Shown here: positions 6,610 to 15,407 of the stretch, piece by piece
Numbering within the stretch: position 1 is the stretch's first letter
Layout: each line of letters begins with the position of its first letter
Assembly (NCBI GenBank): GCA_024279255.1
Contig: JAJRRT010000099.1
Location: 1-33,871 of the forward strand
Source of the DNA: Deltaproteobacteria bacterium
GTDB lineage: Bacteria > Desulfobacterota > Desulfuromonadia > Desulfuromonadales > Geopsychrobacteraceae
Length of the DNA: 33,871 nt
Direction of reading: 5' to 3'
Translations under genes and position numbers: made by a program
Notes under the pieces: model-generated
The model's input: the letters and a program-made list of their open reading frames with translations, nothing else
Told to the model about the DNA's origin: nothing
Databases searched by the model: none

Positions 6610-8970
6610 TCACTCCCCCCGAAGTCTCTCCAACCTCTTCCGCACCCAATCCAATTTGGGATCAAGCAAAATCGACGAACGGTAAGATTCGATGGCACGG
6701 TCACGTAGTCCTTCACGCTCGTAGAGCACACCTTGGCGGGCGAGGAAGTGTTGATTTTCAGGGAAAAAATCCAGAGCACGCCGTAGCAGTTCAAGCGCTT
6801 CGGCGTTACGCTTTGACCGATTGAGCAATACAAGATATCTCCAGAAAACCCTGGAATTCGGCGGATCTTCTAAAGCCACGACTTGCATACCATGTCGATA
6901 GGCTTGTTCTGCTGCGCCAAGATCACCCATATCCTGCATAAAGTCGCCATAAATCGACCAAGGCAAACTAATTTCAGGCAACGCCTTGACCATTGACTTG
7001 CGCTCAATACCGTGCAGGACAAGTCGTTGTAGAACCTTAGAGGTCTGACTCGGTTTGAGGGTCAGGCCAGACTGTAAAGACAAAAAGCCTTCAGCCTGTC
7101 GCCCCTGAGCCATTAAGAAATCCACCAACTCCATGCGTACATTCCAGTCGAAAACGGCAGTGGCTAAAGCACCCCTTAGCACTTTCTCGGCCTTAACTGA
7201 ATCACCTTTAGCGGCAAGAATTCTTGCCGATTGGAGTAAAGCATCCCTGTTGAATGGCTGTAACTTCAGGCACTTTATTAAATGATTCAGCGAACTATCA
7301 AGTTGACCCAATGAAGAAGATGTCATTCCACGAGTTAACGGATAGGCTGGGTTGAGCGGTGAAAACCGCTCAGCAATGGATCTATTGGCATCCAATAAAT
7401 CAAGTTGTTCGGTACTCGCTTCAGACAAATTTATTTGAGCAATTTCAACAAATTTATTGAACGAAACAAGTTCGCCAATTGAAATAATACTCAGGGCAAG
7501 AATCGCAATACTTAGAAATACAGTCGAAAATCTTCTCCAATTCACTGTCAGTTCGGGTAACTCACATTTACGACCTTTCGAACTACTGTGACTTGCTGCT
7601 ACAAATATAGAAAAGAGGAGAAACAGATATAGTCCGTTCACGGGAATAGCTAGGTTAAAATCGGTGAAACTATGCAGGAGGATCGCCACAAGACCAGAGA
7701 TGGCACCAATAGAAGCAAGCCGTGCAAGTTTGTTACGTCTCTTTTTAAGCGCAGGAATCGCCGCTAAAAACAGACTGGCCCAAAACCAAAATACGAGACC
7801 GACACCTACAAGCCCGAGATTTGTCAATAACTCCACATAATCGTTATGGGCATGGTCCACAATAAGCCCATTTGTCTCTGCCGTCTGCCATAACGGATAG
7901 GCGTCAACAAAGGTCCCGGCGCCACTTCCGGTCAAAGGGGCCGCAAGAAAAAGTTGAATACTGTCTATCCAGTAAATCAGGCGCTGGTCTTTCAAGCCAC
8001 CGGTTTCATAAAAAGTATTAGAAAAACGGTTCATCAACGGATCCCATCCGAAGAACCCGAACAAGACCACAGAAAAGGTAATCACTAATACAAAAGTCAG
8101 CATTTTCCCTTGCAAGTTTCTATCTGCAATCAACAATGCTAACAACACAACACTTGAACCTATCAGGCTCAGCGTCCCGCCGCGCGAAAGACTAAAAAAA
8201 ACAGAAACCATAGCAAGCGGTGTTATAACGCAAAACAAGATCCCAAGGCTTAACTGATTGTCAGTAAACATTTCCATAAAACGATCACGAAACCGCCCAT
8301 AACCGGCACTTGGTACGGTTATCAAGGTACAAATCACCAGTAGCGGAAAAACCATACCGATCAAGCTTGCGTAATGGTTTCCATTAACAAAACTTGCAAA
8401 ATGATGTGAAGTTCTGTTTGGCCAATCCGCGAAGAACCAAAAGACCTTTTCACCGGGCTGAAAAAATTGAACCAACCCCAAAAAAGCATAGCAACCAACA
8501 AACAAGGTCAGGTAATTGAGTAGACGGCGTAAATAAATAAAACTGGTAAAGAGGTTGGTAGCAGCTAGATAGAATCCGGCATATCCGACATATCTGAAAA
8601 ATTCATGGAGTGTGGCTGAGGGGTTGAGTGAAAGTGGTCTCCAGATCTCAGGTGATAATAACCAGAAGCCCTGATCCAGATGGGCTGAATAGCCAGGTGA
8701 AAGCAGATGGAGAACAAATGGTGGCAGAGGCAGAATTTGAAATATCAGCCAGCCACAAAACAAGGACAATGGGAGCATCCCAGGGGGGAGGTACAGCTTT
8801 TTCCCTGATTGAATTAGAACCAATGGGAAAAGCATTCCAGAGAATGACAAAAATAAACGAGCATAGGCTCCTGTCCCACCCATCCAAACCGGCAGAAGTA
8901 TCATAAGGAGAAGTAGCCAGTACTGAACCAGTTGTTCCTTCTTTGTAATGCCCATCAATGGATTATTCAT
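6610..8970 (-). CDS. O-antigen ligase/polymerase family membrane protein with C-terminal TPRs
   Basis: The protein has about 786 residues. The N-terminal 470 residues hold ten or more membrane helices. A large loop carries the O-antigen ligase/Wzy_C pattern near residues 350-385, including GSGAGTF and HAHNDYVELLTNLGLVG. After the last helix (about residue 500) come TPR-like helical repeats, such as NRDALLQSARILAAKGDSVKAEKVL and a final YEREGLRDRAIESYRSS unit. Family members join or polymerise lipid-linked glycans at the periplasmic face. The start chosen is the ATG at 8970, which overlaps the TGAATAA end of the phosphatase gene, typical of translational coupling; an upstream frame to 9012 adds 14 residues. 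With a second Wzy-like protein in the locus, this one may ligate or finish the polymer. The stop lies at the edge of the convergent repeat. Confidence 0.85.
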   Translation of the reverse strand: MNNPLMGITKKEQLVQYWLLLLMILLPVWMGGTGAYARLFLSFSGMLFPLVLIQSGKKLYLPPGMLPLSLFCGWLIFQILPLPPFVLHLLSPGYSAHLDQGFWLLSPEIWRPLSLNPSATLHEFFRYVGYAGFYLAATNLFTSFIYLRRLLNYLTLFVGCYAFLGLVQFFQPGEKVFWFFADWPNRTSHHFASFVNGNHYASLIGMVFPLLVICTLITVPSAGYGRFRDRFMEMFTDNQLSLGILFCVITPLAMVSVFFSLSRGGTLSLIGSSVVLLALLIADRNLQGKMLTFVLVITFSVVLFGFFGWDPLMNRFSNTFYETGGLKDQRLIYWIDSIQLFLAAPLTGSGAGTFVDAYPLWQTAETNGLIVDHAHNDYVELLTNLGLVGVGLVFWFWASLFLAAIPALKKRRNKLARLASIGAISGLVAILLHSFTDFNLAIPVNGLYLFLLFSIFVAASHSSSKGRKCELPELTVNWRRFSTVFLSIAILALSIISIGELVSFNKFVEIAQINLSEASTEQLDLLDANRSIAERFSPLNPAYPLTRGMTSSSLGQLDSSLNHLIKCLKLQPFNRDALLQSARILAAKGDSVKAEKVLRGALATAVFDWNVRMELVDFLMAQGRQAEGFLSLQSGLTLKPSQTSKVLQRLVLHGIERKSMVKALPEISLPWSIYGDFMQDMGDLGAAEQAYRHGMQVVALEDPPNSRVFWRYLVLLNRSKRNAEALELLRRALDFFPENQHFLARQGVLYEREGLRDRAIESYRSSILLDPKLDWVRKRLERLRGE

Positions 8971-9670
8971 AAATCCAGTCTCGATCCTCAACCACCCGCA
9001 GAGGATTCTCAACCACCAGTTGCTGAATCGCGGCGCGACCGATCAATTTAGTCGCCTCTTTCACACCTGCGGTCATGCGTGGTACACGCCAATCCGCGCC
9101 ATGAGAATCGGTCGCAATAAAATGAACCAAACCTTTTCTCAACAGATAGCGCGCGCACTGATGCACAGGAGACCCAAAATCACCTGCCAAGCTAGCGGCA
9201 GTCAACTGCGCAAGCGCACCTTGATCTATCAATGGGCTTAACAACTCTGGATCGCGCAACAAGGTGCCGTTGCGTTCCGGGTGCGCAATGATCGGTATCA
9301 ACCCTGCGCTCCGCAAAGTGAACACCAGGTCACCGGCCACAGAGGGCAAATTATTATGCGGGAATTCAAGCAGCAGATAGCGACTGCCGTTGATACTGTG
9401 GCCACGCATCTCCTCAATAGAAAGAGAATAATGGTTTTCTCCACCTGGGAGAAGTTTCAAATCAATACCCCGAGCAGAAAACTCTTGTTCAAGAGTTTTA
9501 ATCCCCTCTTTGATGACCTGCATGGACAAAGGTGGGTCAAGGATATGCGAAGTTGACACAACCGTTGTAATGCCATCCACAACTAAAGCCCGGGCCAAAG
9601 CCAGCGAATCATCAAGGGTCTGAGGACCATCATCAACGCCAAAAAGAATATGGCAGTGGAGATCGATCAT
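8963..9670 (-). CDS. PHP-family protein-tyrosine phosphatase (CpsB/YwqE type)
   Basis: The 235-residue protein has the polymerase-and-histidinol-phosphatase metal site in order: DLHCHILFGVDDGP at residues 3-16, STSHI near residue 55, GGENHYS near 93, HPERN near 140 and ATDSHG near 195. CpsB-type enzymes remove phosphate from the tyrosine-rich tail of capsule tyrosine kinases, and a cognate kinase gene lies just upstream. The ATG at 9670 is chosen because the metal motif follows at once; the open frame continues 41 codons upstream, but through repeat sequence. The stop overlaps the next gene's start. Confidence 0.9.
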   Translation of the reverse strand: MIDLHCHILFGVDDGPQTLDDSLALARALVVDGITTVVSTSHILDPPLSMQVIKEGIKTLEQEFSARGIDLKLLPGGENHYSLSIEEMRGHSINGSRYLLLEFPHNNLPSVAGDLVFTLRSAGLIPIIAHPERNGTLLRDPELLSPLIDQGALAQLTAASLAGDFGSPVHQCARYLLRKGLVHFIATDSHGADWRVPRMTAGVKEATKLIGRAAIQQLVVENPLRVVEDRDWIYE

Positions 9671-9679
9671 GGACGCAGT

Positions 9680-9740
9680 CCATTGGGAAGCTGGAGGCGC
9701 GAAACGCGAAGTGAGAAAAACGAGGTAAGAATAGAGAAGA
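9680..9740. repeat. Heptamer-type purine-rich repeat upstream of the phosphatase gene
   Basis: Units such as GAAGCTGGAGGCGCGAAACGCG and GAAGTGAGAAAAACGAGGTAAG follow the degenerate GARGYKA pattern. They fill most of the space between the four-helix bundle gene and the phosphatase gene. No clear pairing arm is seen here. Confidence 0.6.
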
Positions 9741-9743
9741 TTT

Positions 9744-10106
9744 TCAAGGCGTATTTTGAGTGAGTCGATCGCGTTTGTTTCGCATGAGGGCACCGAGCAT
9801 GGCAGCTATGGTATTGACTTCTTTTATCCATAATTTACCTAGGTCTGCAGGGATATAATCGATCTCGATCCCGATGTATATCTGTGTTTTCAACTCACCA
9901 CAAGAACCCTTGGCGTAGTTAAGAAAGTTGATAGTCTGCTGCGGAGTCGATCTTTCCTCTCCTTCAGCAATGTTACTCGGTACAGACAATCCAGAACGTG
10001 TAATCTGATCCTTAAAACCGAAATCCCTAAGATGCCTTAGTTGACGATATATATCTGCACTCAGTCTGGAAGAACGTTTCCAAACCTCAAGATTCTCAAA
10101 ACCCAT
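9744..10106 (-). CDS. Four-helix bundle protein (S23/IVP-like family)
   Basis: The 120-residue protein shows the family pattern: opening FENLEVWKRSSRLSADIY, DQITRSGLSVPSNIAEGEER in the middle and FLNYAKGSCGELKTQI further on. The family was first seen as a protein encoded inside 23S rRNA intervening sequences and also occurs as free-standing genes; its function is unknown. The ATG at 10106 has GGGGGA just upstream; a GTG at 10118 would add four residues. It sits between kinase and phosphatase genes, flanked on both sides by hairpin repeats, so it may be a passenger rather than part of the polysaccharide machinery. Confidence 0.88.
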   Translation of the reverse strand: MGFENLEVWKRSSRLSADIYRQLRHLRDFGFKDQITRSGLSVPSNIAEGEERSTPQQTINFLNYAKGSCGELKTQIYIGIEIDYIPADLGKLWIKEVNTIAAMLGALMRNKRDRLTQNTP

Positions 10107-10127
10107 AAATCCCCCCACGCTATTCCT

Positions 10128-10235
10128 AGCCCCAGCCCGTACAAGCTCCAGCCTGTTCCGTCCTCTAGCTTCCCACCTCGCGCCTCAAGCCCCTACCCTT
10201 CCATCTTCTAGCTTCCCACCTCGCGCCTCTGCCCC
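10128..10235. repeat. Pyrimidine-rich heptamer repeat between kinase and four-helix bundle genes
   Basis: A near-duplicate unit, CTTCCCACCTCGCGCCTC, occurs twice, separated by CAAGCCCCTACCCTTCCATC. CTAGC-type units and CAGCCTGTTCCGTCC sit to the left. On the coding strand it reads as a GAGGCGCGAGGTGGGAAG type repeat and begins right after the kinase stop codon. Confidence 0.75.
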
Positions 10236-12425
10236 TCAAACATCCGAAAGCCCACGCCTGTCACTTTCTGGAGCACGCCTGTCCCCTTCTTCTCCACGAA
10301 TATCAAAACCGCCCTCCTCGACCTCATCACCATAAGTCCCGTATGAACCATAATAATACTGGTAATAATGATCATTCTTTTTCAAATCGAGGGCATTGAT
10401 GACGGTACCGAGGATAGTCCCGTTGACGTCTCGAAGCATCTTGATCGCTTTGTGCGCGAGTTCATAGGTTGTCAATTTCGCACGGACAACCATAATGGTC
10501 CCATTGACAACACGACTCAAGATACGCCCATCAGCGACAGACAAGAGTGGGGGCGAATCGCAAATAATAACATCGTAAGACTGCTCGAGTTTTTCGAGCA
10601 TCTTATCCATTCGCTGTCCAGATAAGAGTTCTGATGGATTTGGCGGTATTGGTCCAGAGGTAATAACCGAAAGATTCTTGATCGGCCCTTCTTGAACCAG
10701 ACCTTTCCCTTCACCACCAGCAAGCCAGTTTGAAAGACCAGCATTATTCGCCAATTTCAAAGCTTTATGAATCCGAGGCTTACGCATATCAGCATCTACC
10801 AGGATGACCCTCTTGCCAGTCTGGGCTAGTGAAACCGCCAGATTGAGTGCCGTCGTTGTCTTCCCGGCACCTGCCACAGAACTGGTAATCAGAATACGAC
10901 CAGGTAACCCTTCTGCAGAAGAGAGCATGACTGCTGTTAGCAAAGCCTTGTAGCTTTCAGAAAAAGCACTGCGCGGTTGGTCAAGGACGGCCCTGTCGAT
11001 ATCCGTATCTTTTTCTTTCCAGAGTGAAACCAGACCCAGAGTCGGTAATCCCAGAATTTTCTCCGTCTCTTCCGGATATTTGATCGTGTTATCCAGATAC
11101 TCAACAAAAAAGGCCAGGCCAATACCGCCGAACAAGCCAACAACCAGACCCAACAAAAGATTAACCTTCTTCCTTGGTTTTACCGGTTTCAGAGGAACAA
11201 GGGCCTTCTGGACAATCCACAGATTGACGGGATCTGTTTCACCAGTAATATTCTGCTCATTCATGCGTAACATCAATGCATCATAGAGTTGCCGACTGGT
11301 CTCCATTTCACGTTTGAGAGCATCGTACTGAATCGATTTTTCGTTTAAATTATGGGCCTCGGCCTTGGTCCTATCCATCTGAGCGCGCAAGTTTTCTTCT
11401 GAGGCTCGAGCAAATTCATATTCATTCTTAGCACCTTCAATCAAACGGGTGATTTCTTCTCTCTTTTTACTTATCAAAATTTCTAAATCACCTTGCGCTT
11501 TGACCATCACTGGGTGCTTCACGCCATACTTAGCCGACAGCTCCCGTATCTTCTGCTCAGCTTTCAATATCTCGTCACGTAAAATCTGCAACGTGCTGTT
11601 CTTGGTCAAACCCAAAATTGCTTCAGCAGCGACTGGGTCATTAGAAACCTTACTAACCCGCTGATAGAGCTCCTGTTTCTCTTTGCGACGAGTTTCAGCT
11701 CTTACCAATGCGGTACTGATCTCAGCCAACTTTTGCGGTAACACGGCAATACGATTTTCAACCGTCACTAGATTATTGGCTCGCATATAAGCCTGAACTT
11801 CTTCTTCTTTAATTCTTAATTTCTTACGTTCTTCGTCGGCCTTAGTCGTCATCCATTCCAAGGTACGGCGTGTCGCGTCCATTTTCATGTTAAGCGACTG
11901 CTCGATATAGGCCTTAGCTACGGTATTGGCAATCATTGCAGCAAAGTCGGGATTCGGCGAAAGAAAGCTGATATCAACAAGACGACTGTTCTTGACAGGC
12001 ACGACACTGATCTCTTCCGTCAGGTTCTCAGCCATAAGGTCACCCAAATGACGTGACTCGCTTACCTTGCTATCCGCACTAACGATCAGACTTTCGCGGC
12101 CCTCACGCAACCCGGAGACTGTACCTACACTGTCATTGTCGAGATGTAGCATTTCAATCACCCGGCGAGCAACGGCCTGGCTCTTGATCAGCTGAAACTG
12201 AGTCTCGTAAAACTCAGGGTCGTACGAGTTAAAACGGCCGCCATCGGTCAAATTACTATTGGCAACCTTCTCGATCATGACCTGAGTGCTACCCTCGTAC
12301 TGTGGCGTTGCCGCAAGTGTTCCGAGGACAACCAAAACCAGGGTCACGATAAAAAAGCTCATCACCAAAGAGCGCCGCTTGTTGATGACACGCAGATAGT
12401 CTCTTAAATGAATTTCTTCGTTCAT
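10236..12425 (-). CDS. Wzc/GumC-type polysaccharide co-polymerase with tyrosine-kinase domain
   Basis: The 729-residue inner-membrane protein controls polymer length and export. A Wzz-type N-terminal region has one helix at about residues 19-40. A long coiled-coil periplasmic part spans about 190-400, and a second helix about 425-445. The cytoplasmic BY-kinase has Walker A SVAGAGKTT at 516-524, Walker A' VILVDADMRKP near 540-550 and Walker B DVIICDSPP near 618-626. Seven tyrosines cluster at 687-698, the usual autophosphorylation tail. About 30 acidic and arginine-rich residues follow, ending in a stretch with two copies of SDRRG/GDRRA-like sequence, apparently encoded by a repeat. The matching outer-membrane exporter and PHP phosphatase are neighbours. 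Confidence 0.95.
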   Translation of the reverse strand: MNEEIHLRDYLRVINKRRSLVMSFFIVTLVLVVLGTLAATPQYEGSTQVMIEKVANSNLTDGGRFNSYDPEFYETQFQLIKSQAVARRVIEMLHLDNDSVGTVSGLREGRESLIVSADSKVSESRHLGDLMAENLTEEISVVPVKNSRLVDISFLSPNPDFAAMIANTVAKAYIEQSLNMKMDATRRTLEWMTTKADEERKKLRIKEEEVQAYMRANNLVTVENRIAVLPQKLAEISTALVRAETRRKEKQELYQRVSKVSNDPVAAEAILGLTKNSTLQILRDEILKAEQKIRELSAKYGVKHPVMVKAQGDLEILISKKREEITRLIEGAKNEYEFARASEENLRAQMDRTKAEAHNLNEKSIQYDALKREMETSRQLYDALMLRMNEQNITGETDPVNLWIVQKALVPLKPVKPRKKVNLLLGLVVGLFGGIGLAFFVEYLDNTIKYPEETEKILGLPTLGLVSLWKEKDTDIDRAVLDQPRSAFSESYKALLTAVMLSSAEGLPGRILITSSVAGAGKTTTALNLAVSLAQTGKRVILVDADMRKPRIHKALKLANNAGLSNWLAGGEGKGLVQEGPIKNLSVITSGPIPPNPSELLSGQRMDKMLEKLEQSYDVIICDSPPLLSVADGRILSRVVNGTIMVVRAKLTTYELAHKAIKMLRDVNGTILGTVINALDLKKNDHYYQYYYGSYGTYGDEVEEGGFDIRGEEGDRRAPESDRRGLSDV

Positions 12426-12521
12426 ATAAATCCGAAGAAACGTGAAGGGAGAAACGCGAACTGAGGAAAAACCTCAAGCTTTGCGCCTCAATCTTCTCGC
12501 CTCTCGCCTCTCTTTGTTTAA
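12426..12521. repeat. Heptamer-type hairpin between export protein and kinase genes
   Basis: A purine arm (GAAGAAACGTGAAGGGAG with further GAAACGCGAACTGAGG) is followed by AAAAACCTC and a pyrimidine arm (CTTCTCGCCTCTCGCCTCTC). The layout matches the elements around tpiA. It lies between the wza-like stop and the wzc-like start. Confidence 0.8.
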
Positions 12522-13316
12522 TTAAAAGAATGATTCCGGCACAACCAAAACATCATCCGGCTGGATGACTTCGTTCATTGAGACACGGTCAAGCGTCTGC
12601 TCCTGGCCATCAACAATTCGGACCAGGCGCACCTTGCTTTTGTTGGCGAGCTTTGAAAAACCACCAGCCATGGTGATCGCTTTAATGACCGTGGTTCCAT
12701 CTTTAATCTTGTAGGCATCAGGCTTGCCGACCTCACCAGTCACGTAGACCAATCCGGCTTTTTCAACAAAAACATTATCGTTATTAGAGAGAATAATATC
12801 GACATTTGATGACTGCTTACCCATCAAATCTGCTAAATCAACAACGATTTCACTGATGCCCTTATCTGTCTTTTCATGACGGATCGTCACCAGAGTGCCA
12901 GCATCAGCAGTTAAACCACCAGCACGTGAAATAAGCTCAAGCAGACTCATTTCTCCCTGAAGCTCATACAAACCAGGACGCACGACTTCACCAATAATGA
13001 CAATCTTATTACTGCGGTATTCCTGTACGAGCACAGAAACCTGTGGATTAACCAGATAACCATCAGCCAATTCTGCAGATATGCCATCACGAACCTGCTG
13101 AATCGTCAAACCATCAACATTGACCTGACCAATCAATGGGAAGCCGATCTGACCATCAGCATCGACCCGTACCGTTGTGGTCAGGTCTTCCATATCGTAT
13201 ACCTTGATCAGCAGCAGATCCCCCTCACCAACCTGATACGACATACTGGCAGCAAAGATTGTTACAGCCTGAAAGATCATCAGAAAAACAAAACCAGTTA
13301 CAAAAAGCTTTCTCAT
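12522..13316 (-). CDS. Polysaccharide export protein (Wza/BexD family, SLBB domains)
   Basis: The 264-residue protein has a signal peptide at residues 1-23 (cut probably after AAS). A poly-export domain follows (YQVGEGDLLLIKVYDMEDLT, residues 27-110), then two SLBB beta-grasp domains (IIGEVVRPGLYELQG from about 112, and VYVTGEVGKPDAYKI from about 190). Family members form the outer-membrane channel for capsule or EPS. No lipobox cysteine follows the signal peptide, unlike E. coli Wza, so this is probably a shorter non-lipidated form that works with the nearby barrel protein. The ribosome-binding site is weak (CAGGA about 12 bases upstream). Confidence 0.92.
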   Translation of the reverse strand: MRKLFVTGFVFLMIFQAVTIFAASMSYQVGEGDLLLIKVYDMEDLTTTVRVDADGQIGFPLIGQVNVDGLTIQQVRDGISAELADGYLVNPQVSVLVQEYRSNKIVIIGEVVRPGLYELQGEMSLLELISRAGGLTADAGTLVTIRHEKTDKGISEIVVDLADLMGKQSSNVDIILSNNDNVFVEKAGLVYVTGEVGKPDAYKIKDGTTVIKAITMAGGFSKLANKSKVRLVRIVDGQEQTLDRVSMNEVIQPDDVLVVPESFF

Positions 13317-13382
13317 TATTAACTATATTTCCTGAGGTCACGAGTTCTGACGAACAAAACAATAATTGTCATTAATTATTCA

Positions 13383-13466
13383 CTAAATCTAACAGAGGGC
13401 ACAGAGAAAACAAGGGATATACTGAAAGACACCCATGATTTTTCTCTGTACCCTCTGAAGGTCTTA
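13383..13466. repeat. CACAGAG-arm hairpin repeat (short variant)
   Basis: CAGAGGGCACAGAGAAAA pairs with TTTTTCTCTGTACCCTCTG across about 30 bases. It is a shorter relative of the CACAGAG elements near 21600, 23800 and 25150. It lies between the barrel-protein and export-protein genes and may act on transcription read-through or mRNA stability. Confidence 0.8.
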
Positions 13467-13519
13467 ACCCTGAGATACCGATTTATACATAATCAGTACC
13501 AACGTCTAACAACTGATTT

Positions 13520-14809
13520 CTATAACTTTCCTGTCAGATTGATAAAGAGGCCATTTGAATCATAATCAAAATTGTTGAAATTTGAATCACGCTGTACGTA
13601 ATTGTAGCCGCCGCTGATTTCAAACCATTTCTGCATAGCATAACCAAGCGACAGACTTAGAGTTAAATAGTCATCCTCTCGCTCCGCTGTTTTAATCCCA
13701 ACCGTAGTCAAGCCATCGTACTCATCACGCGACCAGCCCGCAACTGCCGAAGCCACCAGTCGTTGACCTAACATCTGGCTGAAGGTCGCATAGAAGGAGC
13801 TTCCAAGGATACCATTTGTGCCTACAGCGTCACTCTCTTTAAGCTTGCGCAAAACTGCAATATTCAAGTTGTTCTTCTGTGTGAACTGATAGTCTGCCTG
13901 TACTTCATAAATGAAATCTTCACGTCCATCCAGAGCGCCGTCTCGGTCCTGACTACCATAACCAAGCTTGACCATGGCCTGAACTTTCTCTGAAATTGAG
14001 TAGTCGATCCCCATATACACATGTTGCTGAGTATTGTCACTGGTGACATTGTTATCGTAACCCACGTCCAGAAAACTGTACTGAGTGAAAAGCTTGGTCT
14101 TCTGAGACAAGGCGTAGTAGAGATATCCTGTGACAGAGTTATCAGAGCGGTCACGAAAGTTGTTGGCAATTGTGTCGTAATCTACTAAAAAATTGCTGTA
14201 TGCTAGACGAAGCTTGAAGCGCTCCCCAATCGGAATGTCCGCTTTCAAGCCGATCAGATTACTGGTGAATTCATTCTGTCCAACTGAACTGCCAGTCGCA
14301 TAGGCATCATGATTCTTGTTGAAAACATCTGCCAGCTCCAGGCTCAATCCACTGGTCAAGGTGCCGCGAAGCAGACCATGCAGCATATGGGTGGTGATAT
14401 CTTCGCTACTGAAGTTTTTATTGCTCTTGATAGCCGCTTCGTAGTTCAGAAACGCCTGAAAAGGTCGATCATCGTCCTCACCGAAACGACTCATGGTCAA
14501 ACCACCGGCCGAGGTCGTATCTGTATTCAGAGGGGCAGCCGGTTTCAACTGACCAGGAAAAGCCAACCAAAGACCAGGTGTTACAACGGTGATAAATTCT
14601 TCCTGTGCGTTGCTGCTCGGTTGGTTGAACAGGTTGTCAGTATAAACTTCTGACAAACTCAACGATGGATGAAAGTACCCGCGCTGGGTCTCAAACAGAT
14701 CATCAGCCGCAGCAGACTGGCCCAGCGGAATGTCGGTCGCGCTTGCTGCCGCAAAAGACGAGACAGAAAAAATCAGCAGGACAAAAGTCGCTGTTAAAAA
14801 AGTACGCAT
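13520..14809 (-). CDS. Outer-membrane beta-barrel protein of the exopolysaccharide system
   Basis: The 429-residue protein has a signal peptide at residues 1-22 (ending FAAASA). Many alternating amphipathic strands follow with frequent aromatic ends, for example FKLRLAYSNFLVDYD, TGYLYYALSQKTKLFTQYSF and KWFEISGGYNYVQRDSNF, and the protein ends in a typical short strand LFINLTGKL. It looks like the GumB-partner/EpsL-type barrel often found next to export genes in such loci. The ATG at 14809 has GGGAGG 6 bases upstream and is preferred over the frame start at 14833. Direct role in secretion is inferred from position. Confidence 0.82.
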   Translation of the reverse strand: MRTFLTATFVLLIFSVSSFAAASATDIPLGQSAAADDLFETQRGYFHPSLSLSEVYTDNLFNQPSSNAQEEFITVVTPGLWLAFPGQLKPAAPLNTDTTSAGGLTMSRFGEDDDRPFQAFLNYEAAIKSNKNFSSEDITTHMLHGLLRGTLTSGLSLELADVFNKNHDAYATGSSVGQNEFTSNLIGLKADIPIGERFKLRLAYSNFLVDYDTIANNFRDRSDNSVTGYLYYALSQKTKLFTQYSFLDVGYDNNVTSDNTQQHVYMGIDYSISEKVQAMVKLGYGSQDRDGALDGREDFIYEVQADYQFTQKNNLNIAVLRKLKESDAVGTNGILGSSFYATFSQMLGQRLVASAVAGWSRDEYDGLTTVGIKTAEREDDYLTLSLSLGYAMQKWFEISGGYNYVQRDSNFNNFDYDSNGLFINLTGKL

Positions 14810-14827
14810 GTAACCCTCCCAAAAATA

Positions 14828-14889
14828 AGACATTAAAACGCGAAACTAGAAACGAGAATAGATCTTTCTCACCTCTCGCCTCACAGACA
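14828..14889. repeat. Heptamer-type hairpin between small exported protein and barrel genes
   Basis: A purine arm (AAAACGCGAAACTAGAAACG) is followed by GATCTTT and a pyrimidine arm (CTCACCTCTCGCCTCACAG). The arms are short and pair imperfectly. Confidence 0.65.
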
Positions 14890-15366
14890 TTAAAGAGTGC
14901 TAGGGCTGACCGTATTCGGCGTAAGAGTGTTCCCTGGGTTTGTGGTCACAGGGACAACCGGGGCAACAATCTGTGTCGGCAGTGCCGGAGTATAACCAAC
15001 CCCTGGGGTTGGCTCACCCGCTATGCCCGAAGCAGCAGTAATCGCCGCACTCATCTTCTCCTGAGAGACTCCCGCCGCCGCCATTTTGGCCAGCGCAACC
15101 TCAGAAGATACTCCCACTTTCGTTGCGGCAGCAATGATCATACTCAGCGGAATAAGCCGGCTCTCGCAAGCGGAGACAATTACGGAGTAAGAAATATCCT
15201 GCTCCAGCGCGAGCACCAGAGCCTGCTCGGAGGAGATCTCACCAGCATCGAATCTGGCCATCACCGCTGCAATAGCTACTTCATCGGCAGACTGGTCGGC
15301 AACAGAAATTGAAGCCGAGATCAATAGAAAAACCAAGACGAACACCAGACCAATAATTTTCTTCAT
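14890..15366 (-). CDS. Small exported protein of unknown function
   Basis: The 158-residue protein has a clear signal peptide at residues 1-23 (basic MKK, long hydrophobic core, cut near SVADQ). An alanine-rich helical part spans about residues 24-115, with repeated helix-turn units such as MARFDAGEISSEQALVLALE and AKMAAAGVSQEKMSAAI. A proline/threonine-rich tail of about 40 residues follows. AAGGGG lies just upstream of the ATG. No family is recognised. Its place between the initiating transferase and the export genes suggests a periplasmic or outer-membrane accessory role, but nothing in the sequence proves this. Confidence 0.8.
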   Translation of the reverse strand: MKKIIGLVFVLVFLLISASISVADQSADEVAIAAVMARFDAGEISSEQALVLALEQDISYSVIVSACESRLIPLSMIIAAATKVGVSSEVALAKMAAAGVSQEKMSAAITAASGIAGEPTPGVGYTPALPTQIVAPVVPVTTNPGNTLTPNTVSPSTL

Positions 15367-15407
15367 ATGAAACCCCTTTTTCTCAATTCAAATTGACAAG
15401 TATCTTA

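Noticed and set aside
14665..15312. Long rightward open frame (215 codons) opposite the small exported protein and barrel genes
   Set aside because: It lies across two leftward genes and the repeat between them, is rich in R, S, Q and N in the way antisense frames are, and has no recognisable domain.
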